A stretch of 64,000 nucleotides of DNA from Planctomycetota bacterium. Its GTDB lineage: Bacteria; Planctomycetota; UBA11346. The translations under genes were made by a program, and so were the position numbers. A model generated the notes under the pieces. That model ran no database searches and was not told where the DNA came from. It saw only the letters and a list, made by a program, of their open reading frames with translations. The stretch covers positions 118,008-182,007 of the forward strand of contig JADGDD010000008.1 in assembly GCA_016745075.1 (NCBI GenBank), given 5' to 3'. Below, one piece after another: positions 46,553 to 54,195 of the stretch (position 1 is the stretch's first letter; each line of letters starts with the position of its first letter).

Positions 46553-47599
46553 TTATTGGATAGAATCCACCATATGCCAGATACCAACTTGTGGATAAAA
46601 TTGAGGGGCACACTGTTCACCAGCAAAATGTTGTGCACAGAGTCTTATTGTTTTTTCTGCAATATCTTCTACAGGGAAATCAAAAGCAGTTACTTGCTGT
46701 AGATGCAGAAGGTCACAATCAAGCTGGTCTATTTTTCCCTGATAACCAATGACGCCATATTCTTGTGGGATAGCAATGCCACGTTGAACACAATGACGTA
46801 GTAAATCTCTGGTAATATTATATCCACCACAAATAAAACAGGTATGTCCGTCTGCGGGATACCTCTGAAATAAATCATCTACATCGGCTGATGTAACCCG
46901 ATACGCAGGTAAGATATATATCTGTGGTTCTGCTCCCCAGCCTTGCATCGCCCGCAGATATCCTTCTTGCCGCTGCACAAAACTTGGATCATATTCTTGA
47001 CCAATACACGCTATGTGCACTGGTCGCAAATCTGGAATGTGTACTAAATGATTAAATAGTTTTTCTGCACAGGCACTATTATCTGTGCCAATAGTATCAT
47101 AGGAACAGGCAGCACTTAATCCTGCCGCAACAACAGGAATGCCGCATGCTGATAACATGTTGAGATGCTGCTCTGGTACATGATGGCCACCCAAATAAAT
47201 AACCGCTGCTGTTTGCTCTACCTGAACAACGTCTTCTATCGGCCTCGTAAGACCTTCATTAAAATGCAATTGCACCTGCCAACCACGGGCTGCACACCGT
47301 TGGCGAAGCGGTTCAACCAATTCTAGCTCTGGCCCTTCAAGACGGGACAAGACCAGTGCTAATGGTGCCTGCGGCACACCTGATCCACAGACTTCCCAAC
47401 CACGACCCGGATGATTACAGACCAGTCCTTCTTCCAATAATTGTTTGAGCACGGTTCGTAAGGTGCTGCGCCCAACTCCAAGTTGCTGTGATAACCGGTG
47501 CTCACCGGGTAAAAATGTTGCCTGAGGATAAAGTCCGCTGCGGATATCTCCACGCAAGGCTGCAATCGCCTCTTGAAACTGAGTATTTGGTCGCGGCAT
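46553..47599 (-). CDS. AraR-type regulator: GntR DNA-binding domain with LacI-like sensor domain
   Basis: Transcription factor, 348 aa. Residues about 5-72 are a GntR winged helix (ALRGDIRSGLYPQATFLPGE, RLSQQLGVGRSTLRTVLKQL, EGLVCNHPGRGWEV). From about residue 80 a periplasmic-binding-protein-like effector domain of the LacI/GalR type follows (AAVIYLGGHHVPEQHLN, GIPVVAAGLSAACSYDTIGT, CFICGGYNITRDLL, YGVIGYQGKID). This chimera is the architecture of B. subtilis AraR. It is the first gene of the uronate operon and is divergent from a LacI regulator. It probably senses a uronate or an intermediate such as KDG, fructuronate or tagaturonate and represses its own operon. Confidence 0.9.
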   Translation of the reverse strand: MPRPNTQFQEAIAALRGDIRSGLYPQATFLPGEHRLSQQLGVGRSTLRTVLKQLLEEGLVCNHPGRGWEVCGSGVPQAPLALVLSRLEGPELELVEPLRQRCAARGWQVQLHFNEGLTRPIEDVVQVEQTAAVIYLGGHHVPEQHLNMLSACGIPVVAAGLSAACSYDTIGTDNSACAEKLFNHLVHIPDLRPVHIACIGQEYDPSFVQRQEGYLRAMQGWGAEPQIYILPAYRVTSADVDDLFQRYPADGHTCFICGGYNITRDLLRHCVQRGIAIPQEYGVIGYQGKIDQLDCDLLHLQQVTAFDFPVEDIAEKTIRLCAQHFAGEQCAPQFYPQVGIWHMVDSIQ

Positions 47600-47631
47600 A
47601 ATAACACTTGTATCAAAACATGTCTGTTAAT

Positions 47632-47647
47632 CAAATGAAATCATTTG
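47632..47647. promoter_or_regulatory. Inverted repeat, candidate operator of the GntR/AraR-type regulator
   Basis: CAAATGA at 47632-47638 and TCATTTG at 47641-47647 are perfect inverted arms around AA. The site lies 33 bp upstream of the GntR-type start codon in the 80-bp divergent region. Size and A/T-rich symmetry fit a winged-helix dimer site. Assignment to this regulator is by position. Confidence 0.5.
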
Positions 47648-47655
47648 CATTTCGA

Positions 47656-47673
47656 TGTGTAAACGTTTACACA
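47656..47673. promoter_or_regulatory. Perfect 18-bp palindrome, LacI-family operator
   Basis: TGTGTAAACGTTTACACA reads the same on both strands, with the central CG and AAACGTTT core typical of LacI/GalR/CcpA-type operators. It ends 6 nt before the ATG of the LacI regulator at 47680, so it can autoregulate that operon and, through the shared region, also affect the divergent uronate operon. Confidence 0.75.
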
Positions 47674-47679
47674 ATCAAG

Positions 47680-48681
47680 ATGACAGCAATTACTATTAAA
47701 GATATTGCCATTGCAGCCCAAGTCAGCACGGCCACGGTATCGCGTGCACTGGCTGGGAATTCTCGGCAAAACAAAGAAACGATCAACCGGATTCAAGAAA
47801 TTGCTACCCAACTCGGCTATGTTCCGAATGTTCAGGCGCGGCGACTTGTTTCACAACGCAGTGAACAAATTGGCTTTGTCATTCCTTCTTTATCTAAACA
47901 TGATCAACCGCTCAGTCTGCCAATTGTTCACCGCACTTTAGGTGGGGTCATATACCGCGCTCAAGAACTCAATTACATGTGTACGGTGCTTGGTGGCAAG
48001 GAACATGGTAGTACTCAACTACTCTCACTTCTTGACGAACAGGCTGTTGATGGACTTATTATTATTGCCTGTGAAGACACTCGCGCCTTACTAACCGAAA
48101 TTGCTGCGAGCACCGCTGCTCACCACAAGCGCGTCATCTGTATTGGCCATGCATCTGATGCTGCTGGATTGCGCTGCATTGATAGCGATATGCTTTCATG
48201 CCTCCCTGCTCTGACAAGTGTATGCAACACGAGTACGCGTGCTTATTTTCTGAATGGCTCCCAGCACAGTAGCGATGCTCGCTATCGCCAACAATGCTTT
48301 GAACATATTTGTGAAAAAAACTCAATAACGATAAGCAAATCTTGGACTGGTGACTTTACCGAACAATCTGGCTATGCTGCTGGGCAAGATTTCCTTACGA
48401 GTGATGCTGATTGTATTTGTTGCGCCAGTGATTTTATGGCCCTTGGCCTCTGGCGATTTTTGCAAGAACATAATGACAACAGAAAACGTACGTGGCTTGT
48501 TCATAATGAAGAGGGTTCTTTATTACACGCTATGCATGGGCATATGCATAGCATCTGCGAACCACGAGCGGCAATGGGAGCTGCTGCGGTGGATACCTTA
48601 CTCGATCACTTATATTCACAAAACGCAGACATACCTATTCCAACACTCTCATATACTATCGAAGGTACATACTCATCATGA
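47680..48681 (+). CDS. LacI-family transcriptional regulator
   Basis: Repressor of about 333 aa. Start at ATG 47680 gives MTAITIKDIAIAAQVSTATV, the standard LacI helix-turn-helix start; the 24 upstream codons overlap the operator and are not family-like. HTH plus hinge (SRALAGNSRQNKETINRI, LGYVPNVQARRLVSQ) is followed by a sugar-sensing domain (IGFVIPSLSKHDQ, DEQAVDGLIIIACEDT, CICCASDFMALGLWRFL). No Shine-Dalgarno is visible before the ATG. Followed with 4-nt overlap by the GH127-like gene, which together with GH78 it should control. Confidence 0.92.
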   Translation: MTAITIKDIAIAAQVSTATVSRALAGNSRQNKETINRIQEIATQLGYVPNVQARRLVSQRSEQIGFVIPSLSKHDQPLSLPIVHRTLGGVIYRAQELNYMCTVLGGKEHGSTQLLSLLDEQAVDGLIIIACEDTRALLTEIAASTAAHHKRVICIGHASDAAGLRCIDSDMLSCLPALTSVCNTSTRAYFLNGSQHSSDARYRQQCFEHICEKNSITISKSWTGDFTEQSGYAAGQDFLTSDADCICCASDFMALGLWRFLQEHNDNRKRTWLVHNEEGSLLHAMHGHMHSICEPRAAMGAAAVDTLLDHLYSQNADIPIPTLSYTIEGTYSS

Positions 48682-50426
48682 CAACACTCGCCCAGTTAAC
48701 TACTAATAAATCTGTACAGTTTAAACCTCTGCAACATTCTTTTTCAGAAGGGCACCCCACAGATATCGACCTCAAAGGTGAATGGGGCTTCCGGCTCGCA
48801 AAAAACATTCATCGCCTAGAACATGAATTACCCTATGCTCAAGAATATATGCTTGGGCAAGTCTGGCCAGATAATCACACTTGGAGCCATTTCCCACGTT
48901 TTCATGGAGATGTAGCTGGGCGTTGGGTGCTCGCCATGACATGGGCACACAGCGCAAAAACACAAGCACCACAACATGTTCAAGATATGGTCAATGGGCT
49001 GATTGATTTACAGAATGACGATGGCAGCCTTGGTCGCGTACAAACGGATGAAGAACCCCGTAATATGCATCGTGCCTACGGCAATGCCTGGTGCATGAAA
49101 GGCCTTGCCGCCTACGCACAAGTATTTCAAAATGAACGCGCTCGCATTGCTGCCTGTGCTATTGGCGATTTTTTTATTCACACCTTTGATCTGTGGAATG
49201 AAAAAGGCAATGACGTTGGCGTGCATAGTTATGCAGTAAGTCGCTCCTGCTATTTTCATGGATTAGATGGGCTCATCCAAGTCTATCAACTCACCCAAGA
49301 ATCACGCTACCTTGATCTAGCAGGAAAATTCATTCCTCTACTCACTCCAATGACAGCAGCAGATCACAATCATATGTATTTAACAACACGTCGTGGAATG
49401 TTGCAGTATGGCCGTTTAACAAACGACAGAACACTCATACAATCCATCACAGAAGAACTCGAGGATTATCATAATCTCTTTGTTCTTGAAACTGGTGGTG
49501 TACCAGAACGTCTATGCCATTGTGAAAAAGAGCGGAATGATCCAGACCGCACCTTCTCTGATGAAGCCTGTGCTTTATTTGATTGGGAATTATTATGCTG
49601 GGAATTATTTGATATAACAGGCGACACACGCTGGCAAACACGTGCTCTTATTAATTTAGAAAATCAAATCGCATTTAATCAACATACCAATGGTGGATTT
49701 GGTGACCAACATATTGGCCCACACTATGGTAGTGAAAGCAAGGAAGCACCATGGTGTTGTTCACTTTTTGGTCCCTTTGCTCTGACTTCAATAGCAAGTT
49801 ATTTTGCTCGTCGTACGCATCATCATAACGTACAACTCAATCATATTGCCGACGCTAATTATACGTTTGCTGATGATTCTAGCCTGTCTGTCCGTTATAA
49901 TTATGACAGCAGTACACTTACACTTCAGGCACAAGGTGCCATTCAAAGGGTCACACTTGCCAATCCATTCTGGATCAATGCTGAGACACAGATACTTCTT
50001 GATACCAATGGGTATGCAGAATGTACGCTTACATTTCACACATGGGCAAGTGCGCGCTTACAACCACCTCAACCACTACACTGGCAACACCAAACCGAAG
50101 GTATTTGTTTTCATGGCCCGTGGCTTATGGGACACCGGTTTAATAACCCACAATTCCCAACCGCCTTTGTTGAGACAGACAAGAATAGTTTTATCAAAAA
50201 TGCACAGACCACATCTCTGACAGGACTTGGATTCTCCGGCACTGGCATACGGCTCTGCCTACCTGCAAATACCTTGATTGATACAGGCGATGTCTCTCGT
50301 GGTTATGATCAACACAGCGGTTCATTATGGATGTATAGACTCTGCGACCGTGAAGTGGTCTGGCGCCAATGGACACGTCTCACCTTACAACAAAACACAC
50401 CTTCAGTAAAAGGAACGATCTCATGA
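48678..50426 (+). CDS. GH127/DUF1680-like glycoside hydrolase
   Basis: Alpha/alpha-barrel enzyme of 582 aa. Helical repeats with GDVAGRWVLAMTWA, LIDLQNDDGSLG, RAYGNAWCMKGLAAYAQV resemble the beta-L-arabinofuranosidase-type barrels. FSDEACALFDWELLCWELFD lines up with the Glu-containing AETCAA segment of GH127. APWCCSLFGPFALTSIASYF lines up with the CCPPN nucleophile-Cys region, so a Cys/Glu catalytic pair is plausible. The C-terminal 150 residues are beta-rich. No signal peptide. Between LacI and GH78 genes with ATGA overlaps on both sides. Family level is moderately sure; substrate is not known (L-arabinofuranose, or uronate/rhamnose-linked sugars). Confidence 0.72.
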   Translation: MTTLAQLTTNKSVQFKPLQHSFSEGHPTDIDLKGEWGFRLAKNIHRLEHELPYAQEYMLGQVWPDNHTWSHFPRFHGDVAGRWVLAMTWAHSAKTQAPQHVQDMVNGLIDLQNDDGSLGRVQTDEEPRNMHRAYGNAWCMKGLAAYAQVFQNERARIAACAIGDFFIHTFDLWNEKGNDVGVHSYAVSRSCYFHGLDGLIQVYQLTQESRYLDLAGKFIPLLTPMTAADHNHMYLTTRRGMLQYGRLTNDRTLIQSITEELEDYHNLFVLETGGVPERLCHCEKERNDPDRTFSDEACALFDWELLCWELFDITGDTRWQTRALINLENQIAFNQHTNGGFGDQHIGPHYGSESKEAPWCCSLFGPFALTSIASYFARRTHHHNVQLNHIADANYTFADDSSLSVRYNYDSSTLTLQAQGAIQRVTLANPFWINAETQILLDTNGYAECTLTFHTWASARLQPPQPLHWQHQTEGICFHGPWLMGHRFNNPQFPTAFVETDKNSFIKNAQTTSLTGLGFSGTGIRLCLPANTLIDTGDVSRGYDQHSGSLWMYRLCDREVVWRQWTRLTLQQNTPSVKGTIS

Positions 50427-52780
50427 CAACACATGGTGCATGGATTTGGCCCGGAAGCCCGGGAACTGACCTCATTAACAATTGGGCACAATTTCGCTAT
50501 GCCTTTACCATTCAGAAGGCACCTTCAGAGTGCCCGATTATGGTAACAGCAGATAAATCTTACCGTTTATATGTTAATGGAAAGTGGGTCATTGATGGAC
50601 CTTGTCGCGGATTTGCAGAAAATTGGTTTTATGATACCGTTGACATTGCTCCTTTTTTACAAGCTGGTGAAAATGTTATTGCTGCACTTGCCCATACACC
50701 CGGCATTAGCAGTCATCAATATATTCATTCCGGCTATGCTGGCTTTTTTCTCGAAGGCATAGTTGGCAATGTTTGCATAAGTTCTTCTAAAGATTGGTCT
50801 CGTCGTTCTGCACCAGAATTCATTCGTCATCAAACGCGCCTCTCCACTCAATTGGGTTGGCAAGAATTTTTTGATGCACAAAATAATGATGGTGACTGGA
50901 CCAACCTCGGCTACGACGATAGCCACTGGGAACCATGTAGCTTTTTTGGTGCACGAGCAAAAGGCTCTGCCCCGTGGCATAACATTCAAGAACGAGATGT
51001 GCCACTCCTACGGACTGAACTCATTGTACCAAAGCATCTGGTCAGTACCGCTACCCACACCATTGAACGCGACTGGGGCAATGACACTAATATTGCCACA
51101 GCATTGAGGCTTGATGTACCAACATGTACCATCTGTGATAAAAATATTTCTGTTCTAGATATTTCTGCACAAGAAAATAATACCCTACAAGTATTTGTAT
51201 TCGCTTTTCAACGTGAAGTCTGCGCCTCGATTCTTTTAGATGTAATTGATGCCGATGGTGGAGAGATCATTGATATGGTTATGCTAGAAGGCCTTAAGGA
51301 TGGCCTTCCTATCATCGAAGAACTCACTGGCTGTACTATGGCGCTTGCACATCGTTATACTTGTGCCACAGGAACACAACAACACGAAACATTTTCTCTG
51401 CTTGGCGGTTGCTATCTGGCTGTTACCGTTCGTGGACGCAGCTCTGGCTTTCAATTAAAACTGCAATTACGCCATCATGAATACCCATTTACGATTGAAG
51501 GAAATATTCAAGCGGCAGGCACTCGCTTTCAAGATATTTATAACCTCTGCCTTCATACCCAACAACTCTGTGCCAGTGATACCTATGTAGATTGTCCCGG
51601 CCGCGAACAAGGGATGTGGTGGGGGGATGTTATTACCCACTTTGGCAATTCCACGATCTTTGCCGCTGATAGCCGCCTACTAGAACGCGGTATAAAACTT
51701 ATGGGACAACAACGTTTACCGAATGGCTTAACCTACGGTCTGGCCCCAACCCACGCCCATGAATGTGTGTTACCAGATTTCACTCTCGCTTGGATTCGTT
51801 CGTTCTGGATGCTCTATCATTTTAATGAAGATACCACACTCGCACAAGAATATCAGCATGAAATCATGCGAGCATTTGAATACTTCTTTGAACAAAGTGC
51901 TGAAACAGGATTACTCCCCTTTGATGACCGCTACTGGTTATTCCTCGATTGGGCTGACACTTTCAAGGACGGTACTTCCACGCTCTATAACATAGAATAC
52001 CTCGAAACGTTAGAAAACGCCTACACATTATTTACTGCTGCCAACTTACACGAAAAAGCACATATTTTCAAGGAACGCGCCCAAGAACTACGTACCATCA
52101 TCTGCACACAATTGTGGAATGAAGAACGCAAAGAACCCTACGATGGTCTACATACGGACGGACAGTTAGTACCACGCAATTCTTTACATAATCTCGTTCG
52201 CTTCATCTTACTCGACCTTCATCCGGAAGAGCATGTACGCTGGGCCAAAGAATATATTCTTCCATTTATCGCAGGCGAGCGTCCGCGTGGTGGAGAAATA
52301 TATGCAGACGTAGAACGAGATGTCGATACTTCTGTTTTGACTCCTTATTATTTACACTTCACTTTCCTCGCTCTTGATAAGCTAGGCTACAGTGCTGAAA
52401 TTCTTTCCTGTATTGAACGTTGGTGGGGAGACATGATTGATCGTGGACTCGTAACCACCGAAGAAGTCTGGGATGCGCAACCGGGTATTGCCAGTACCTG
52501 CCACGCATGGGCAGCCAATCCTGTTCAACACATTAGCTATAACCTACTGGGGATACGACAAAAAACTGCCGGTTGGACATCTATCACAGTTGCTCCTTGT
52601 TTTACAGCAAGTCCATCTGCTAATGGCGTGGTAGATACACCGCACGGCCCTATTTCAATTGAATGGGAAACAGAACAAGGCTCAACCCACGGGAAACTCT
52701 CTCTTCCAGATGGCATACATGCGGATGTTGTTATTGGTGATCAGACACAGGAAGCAATTACAGGAATATTTGAGTGGTAA
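50423..52780 (+). CDS. GH78-type alpha-L-rhamnosidase
   Basis: Releases terminal L-rhamnose. Start at ATG 50423 with AAAGGAACG upstream; the 18 codons before it are inside the previous gene. N-terminal beta domain with VTADKSYRLYVNGKWVIDG (ligand-binding module), galactose-binding-like region, then the alpha/alpha barrel with DTYVDCPGREQGMWWGD, the GH78 catalytic-acid region (usually DCPxRDE). FDDRYWLFLDWAD and later EVWDAQPGIASTCHAWAANP carry the base region and aromatic pocket. A C-terminal beta domain ends the 785-aa chain. No signal peptide, so action is cytoplasmic. Last gene of the LacI-GH127-GH78 operon. Confidence 0.87.
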   Translation: MTTHGAWIWPGSPGTDLINNWAQFRYAFTIQKAPSECPIMVTADKSYRLYVNGKWVIDGPCRGFAENWFYDTVDIAPFLQAGENVIAALAHTPGISSHQYIHSGYAGFFLEGIVGNVCISSSKDWSRRSAPEFIRHQTRLSTQLGWQEFFDAQNNDGDWTNLGYDDSHWEPCSFFGARAKGSAPWHNIQERDVPLLRTELIVPKHLVSTATHTIERDWGNDTNIATALRLDVPTCTICDKNISVLDISAQENNTLQVFVFAFQREVCASILLDVIDADGGEIIDMVMLEGLKDGLPIIEELTGCTMALAHRYTCATGTQQHETFSLLGGCYLAVTVRGRSSGFQLKLQLRHHEYPFTIEGNIQAAGTRFQDIYNLCLHTQQLCASDTYVDCPGREQGMWWGDVITHFGNSTIFAADSRLLERGIKLMGQQRLPNGLTYGLAPTHAHECVLPDFTLAWIRSFWMLYHFNEDTTLAQEYQHEIMRAFEYFFEQSAETGLLPFDDRYWLFLDWADTFKDGTSTLYNIEYLETLENAYTLFTAANLHEKAHIFKERAQELRTIICTQLWNEERKEPYDGLHTDGQLVPRNSLHNLVRFILLDLHPEEHVRWAKEYILPFIAGERPRGGEIYADVERDVDTSVLTPYYLHFTFLALDKLGYSAEILSCIERWWGDMIDRGLVTTEEVWDAQPGIASTCHAWAANPVQHISYNLLGIRQKTAGWTSITVAPCFTASPSANGVVDTPHGPISIEWETEQGSTHGKLSLPDGIHADVVIGDQTQEAITGIFEW

Positions 52781-52788
52781 ACTCACCT

Positions 52789-52825
52789 TGCATTGCAGAA
52801 GCTTTTTATAGGTTTCTGCAATGCA
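52789..52825 (+). terminator. Hairpin after the GH78 gene, overlapping the next start codon
   Basis: TGCATTGCAGAA (52789-52800) pairs perfectly with TTCTGCAATGCA (52814-52825), with G-T and A-T pairs extending inward. It follows the GH78 stop by 8 nt, as a terminator would, but no T-run follows. The right arm contains the ATG (52821-52823) of the next small gene, which could be masked in RNA. Confidence 0.5.
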
Positions 52826-53210
52826 GTTATCATACATTCGTGATTTGCTCACCATCAAACAACGGGTTGCCGCTGCCGTCACACGACCTGAAATAAAACT
52901 CCACAATAGCAATCGTGAATTTTCTGAAGGACTTGCTCGTAGCATTGTCATTGATAATGAAGAATGGTTTTATTATGGCGTCCGTAATGGGTTTCAGTTC
53001 ACAAATACGACACAAACAAGCACCGTCTTTATTAGTACATGTCCTGAACGTAATAGCATTTTTAACAGTACCGAATTAACAAAATTTCTCGCTTGTAAAC
53101 CGCAGCATAAACAAATTAACGAACTTGCGGTAGATTCTTGGTTGACGAAAGCCTATATCAAAGGCTTAGTCCTACCACATAAAGAAACCGGTTTTTTCTC
53201 TATTGAGTAG
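52821..53210 (+). CDS. Small hypothetical protein, unknown family
   Basis: Not recognised. 129 aa, no signal peptide or membrane helix. Predicted alpha/beta mix: a basic N-terminal helix (IRDLLTIKQRVAAAVTRPEI), strands around SIVIDNEEWFYYGVRNGFQF and STVFISTCPERN, and a C-terminal helix (INELAVDSWLTKAYIKGLVL). The only ATG lies inside a 12-bp hairpin arm and has no clear ribosome site; a TTG at 52845 is an alternative start. Codon use looks like its neighbours. It overlaps the 3' end of the convergent Nudix gene by 11 nt. Real-gene status is likely but not certain. Confidence 0.55.
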   Translation: MQLSYIRDLLTIKQRVAAAVTRPEIKLHNSNREFSEGLARSIVIDNEEWFYYGVRNGFQFTNTTQTSTVFISTCPERNSIFNSTELTKFLACKPQHKQINELAVDSWLTKAYIKGLVLPHKETGFFSIE

Positions 53211-53766
53211 CTTTGGCTTTCCACTGCTGATAATAGGCTAGGCCTAGTGGCAAGAAAGAACTGGTGCAGGCTGATTCGTTGAGCATATCCCAAAGTTCTT
53301 GCTCTTGATGAAAATGAACACGCAGTAATTCCATCTCTTCACGATTTGGTTCGCTTGTTTTCTTAATTGATTGGGCAACAACGATATGTGCTTGTAAACG
53401 AACCAATCCGGGAATAGGTGCACAGCTACCAATATACGTGTAAGCAGCAGCCTCATACCCAGTTTCTTCAAGCAGCTCACGCTGTGCGGCCTGTTCGGGT
53501 GTTTCTCCCTTTTCAATACCACCTGCTGGAAATTCGATAAACCATTCCGCATGCGGCTGCCGAAAAACCTCTTCCACAAGTATCGTTCCATCAGAACAGA
53601 CAGGGATAACTAACACTGCATCCTGTTTCGCATCTATGGAATAATAAGTGTAGTCCTGCCCACTTGCCAGATGTAAATCGTCTTCAACATACTGAAGAAA
53701 ACGATTATCGCTCACAATACGCCGTTGTTTGACTTGTGGTAATTCAATATGTTCAGGTTGATTCAT
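53200..53766 (-). CDS. Nudix hydrolase, ADP-ribose pyrophosphatase type
   Basis: Cleaves nucleoside-diphosphate-linked compounds. The Nudix box is complete: GGIEKGETPEQAAQRELLEE followed by TGYEA, with FIEFPAG before it, as in ADP-ribose diphosphatases (NudF/YqkG group). 188 aa, typical. Start ATG overlaps the stop of the preceding 137-aa gene by 4 nt, so it is probably translationally coupled to it. Substrate may be ADP-ribose or an ADP-sugar. Confidence 0.92.
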   Translation of the reverse strand: MNQPEHIELPQVKQRRIVSDNRFLQYVEDDLHLASGQDYTYYSIDAKQDAVLVIPVCSDGTILVEEVFRQPHAEWFIEFPAGGIEKGETPEQAAQRELLEETGYEAAAYTYIGSCAPIPGLVRLQAHIVVAQSIKKTSEPNREEMELLRVHFHQEQELWDMLNESACTSSFLPLGLAYYQQWKAKATQ

Positions 53767-54176
53767 GGTAATGGTAAAAAAGGCGTTTCATCAAAGGGGT
53801 CATCAAGATCTTCGTAGACAGCAACAATATCATCCAGTGGAATATAAACACGATAGCGATGAGCTTCATTACCGAAAGCATCTATCGCATCTGCCAATAA
53901 CACCTCTCGGTTTTGTTCTATGCCTGAATCTGTTTCAACCTCTGCCCCTTCGGTGAAGCCGCAATATATTTTACGGCTCATTTCTGGCGACCAATTGAGG
54001 CAACGAACTTCTCCAACCAAAACTTCTTTACGAACTTCAGTCACTTTGAGCAGAAAGCGTTCACCACGGCGAACAATAATAGTGCCAACACGTGCCCGTT
54101 CAACTAAAGATTCCAAAACCTTTTGAATATTCTCCGGGCTATCAATACCCGGAATAATTATTTTATGTTCTTCCAT
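53763..54176 (-). CDS. Hypothetical acidic protein, unknown family
   Basis: Not recognised. 137 aa, acidic, cytoplasmic by absence of signal peptide. Strand-rich central part: VGTIIVRRGERFLLKVTEV, VLVGEVRCLNW, then AHRYRVYIPLDDIVAVYEDL near the C-terminus, which ends in a Pro-rich tail. The short beta strands could form an SH3/PilZ- or Hfq-like small barrel, but no motif is diagnostic. Between a 386-aa unknown gene (19-nt gap) and the Nudix gene (4-nt overlap), all leftward. Confidence 0.7.
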   Translation of the reverse strand: MEEHKIIIPGIDSPENIQKVLESLVERARVGTIIVRRGERFLLKVTEVRKEVLVGEVRCLNWSPEMSRKIYCGFTEGAEVETDSGIEQNREVLLADAIDAFGNEAHRYRVYIPLDDIVAVYEDLDDPFDETPFLPLP

Positions 54177-54195
54177 ATCGTCTACTTACTTGTTA

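Noticed and set aside
47608..47679. Extended N-terminus for the LacI regulator
   Set aside because: It would place the 18-bp operator inside the coding region and precede a standard LacI helix-turn-helix start.
50369..50422. Extended N-terminus for the GH78 gene
   Set aside because: The added codons overlap the GH127-like gene and precede the better-placed ATG 50423 with its AAAGGAACG site.
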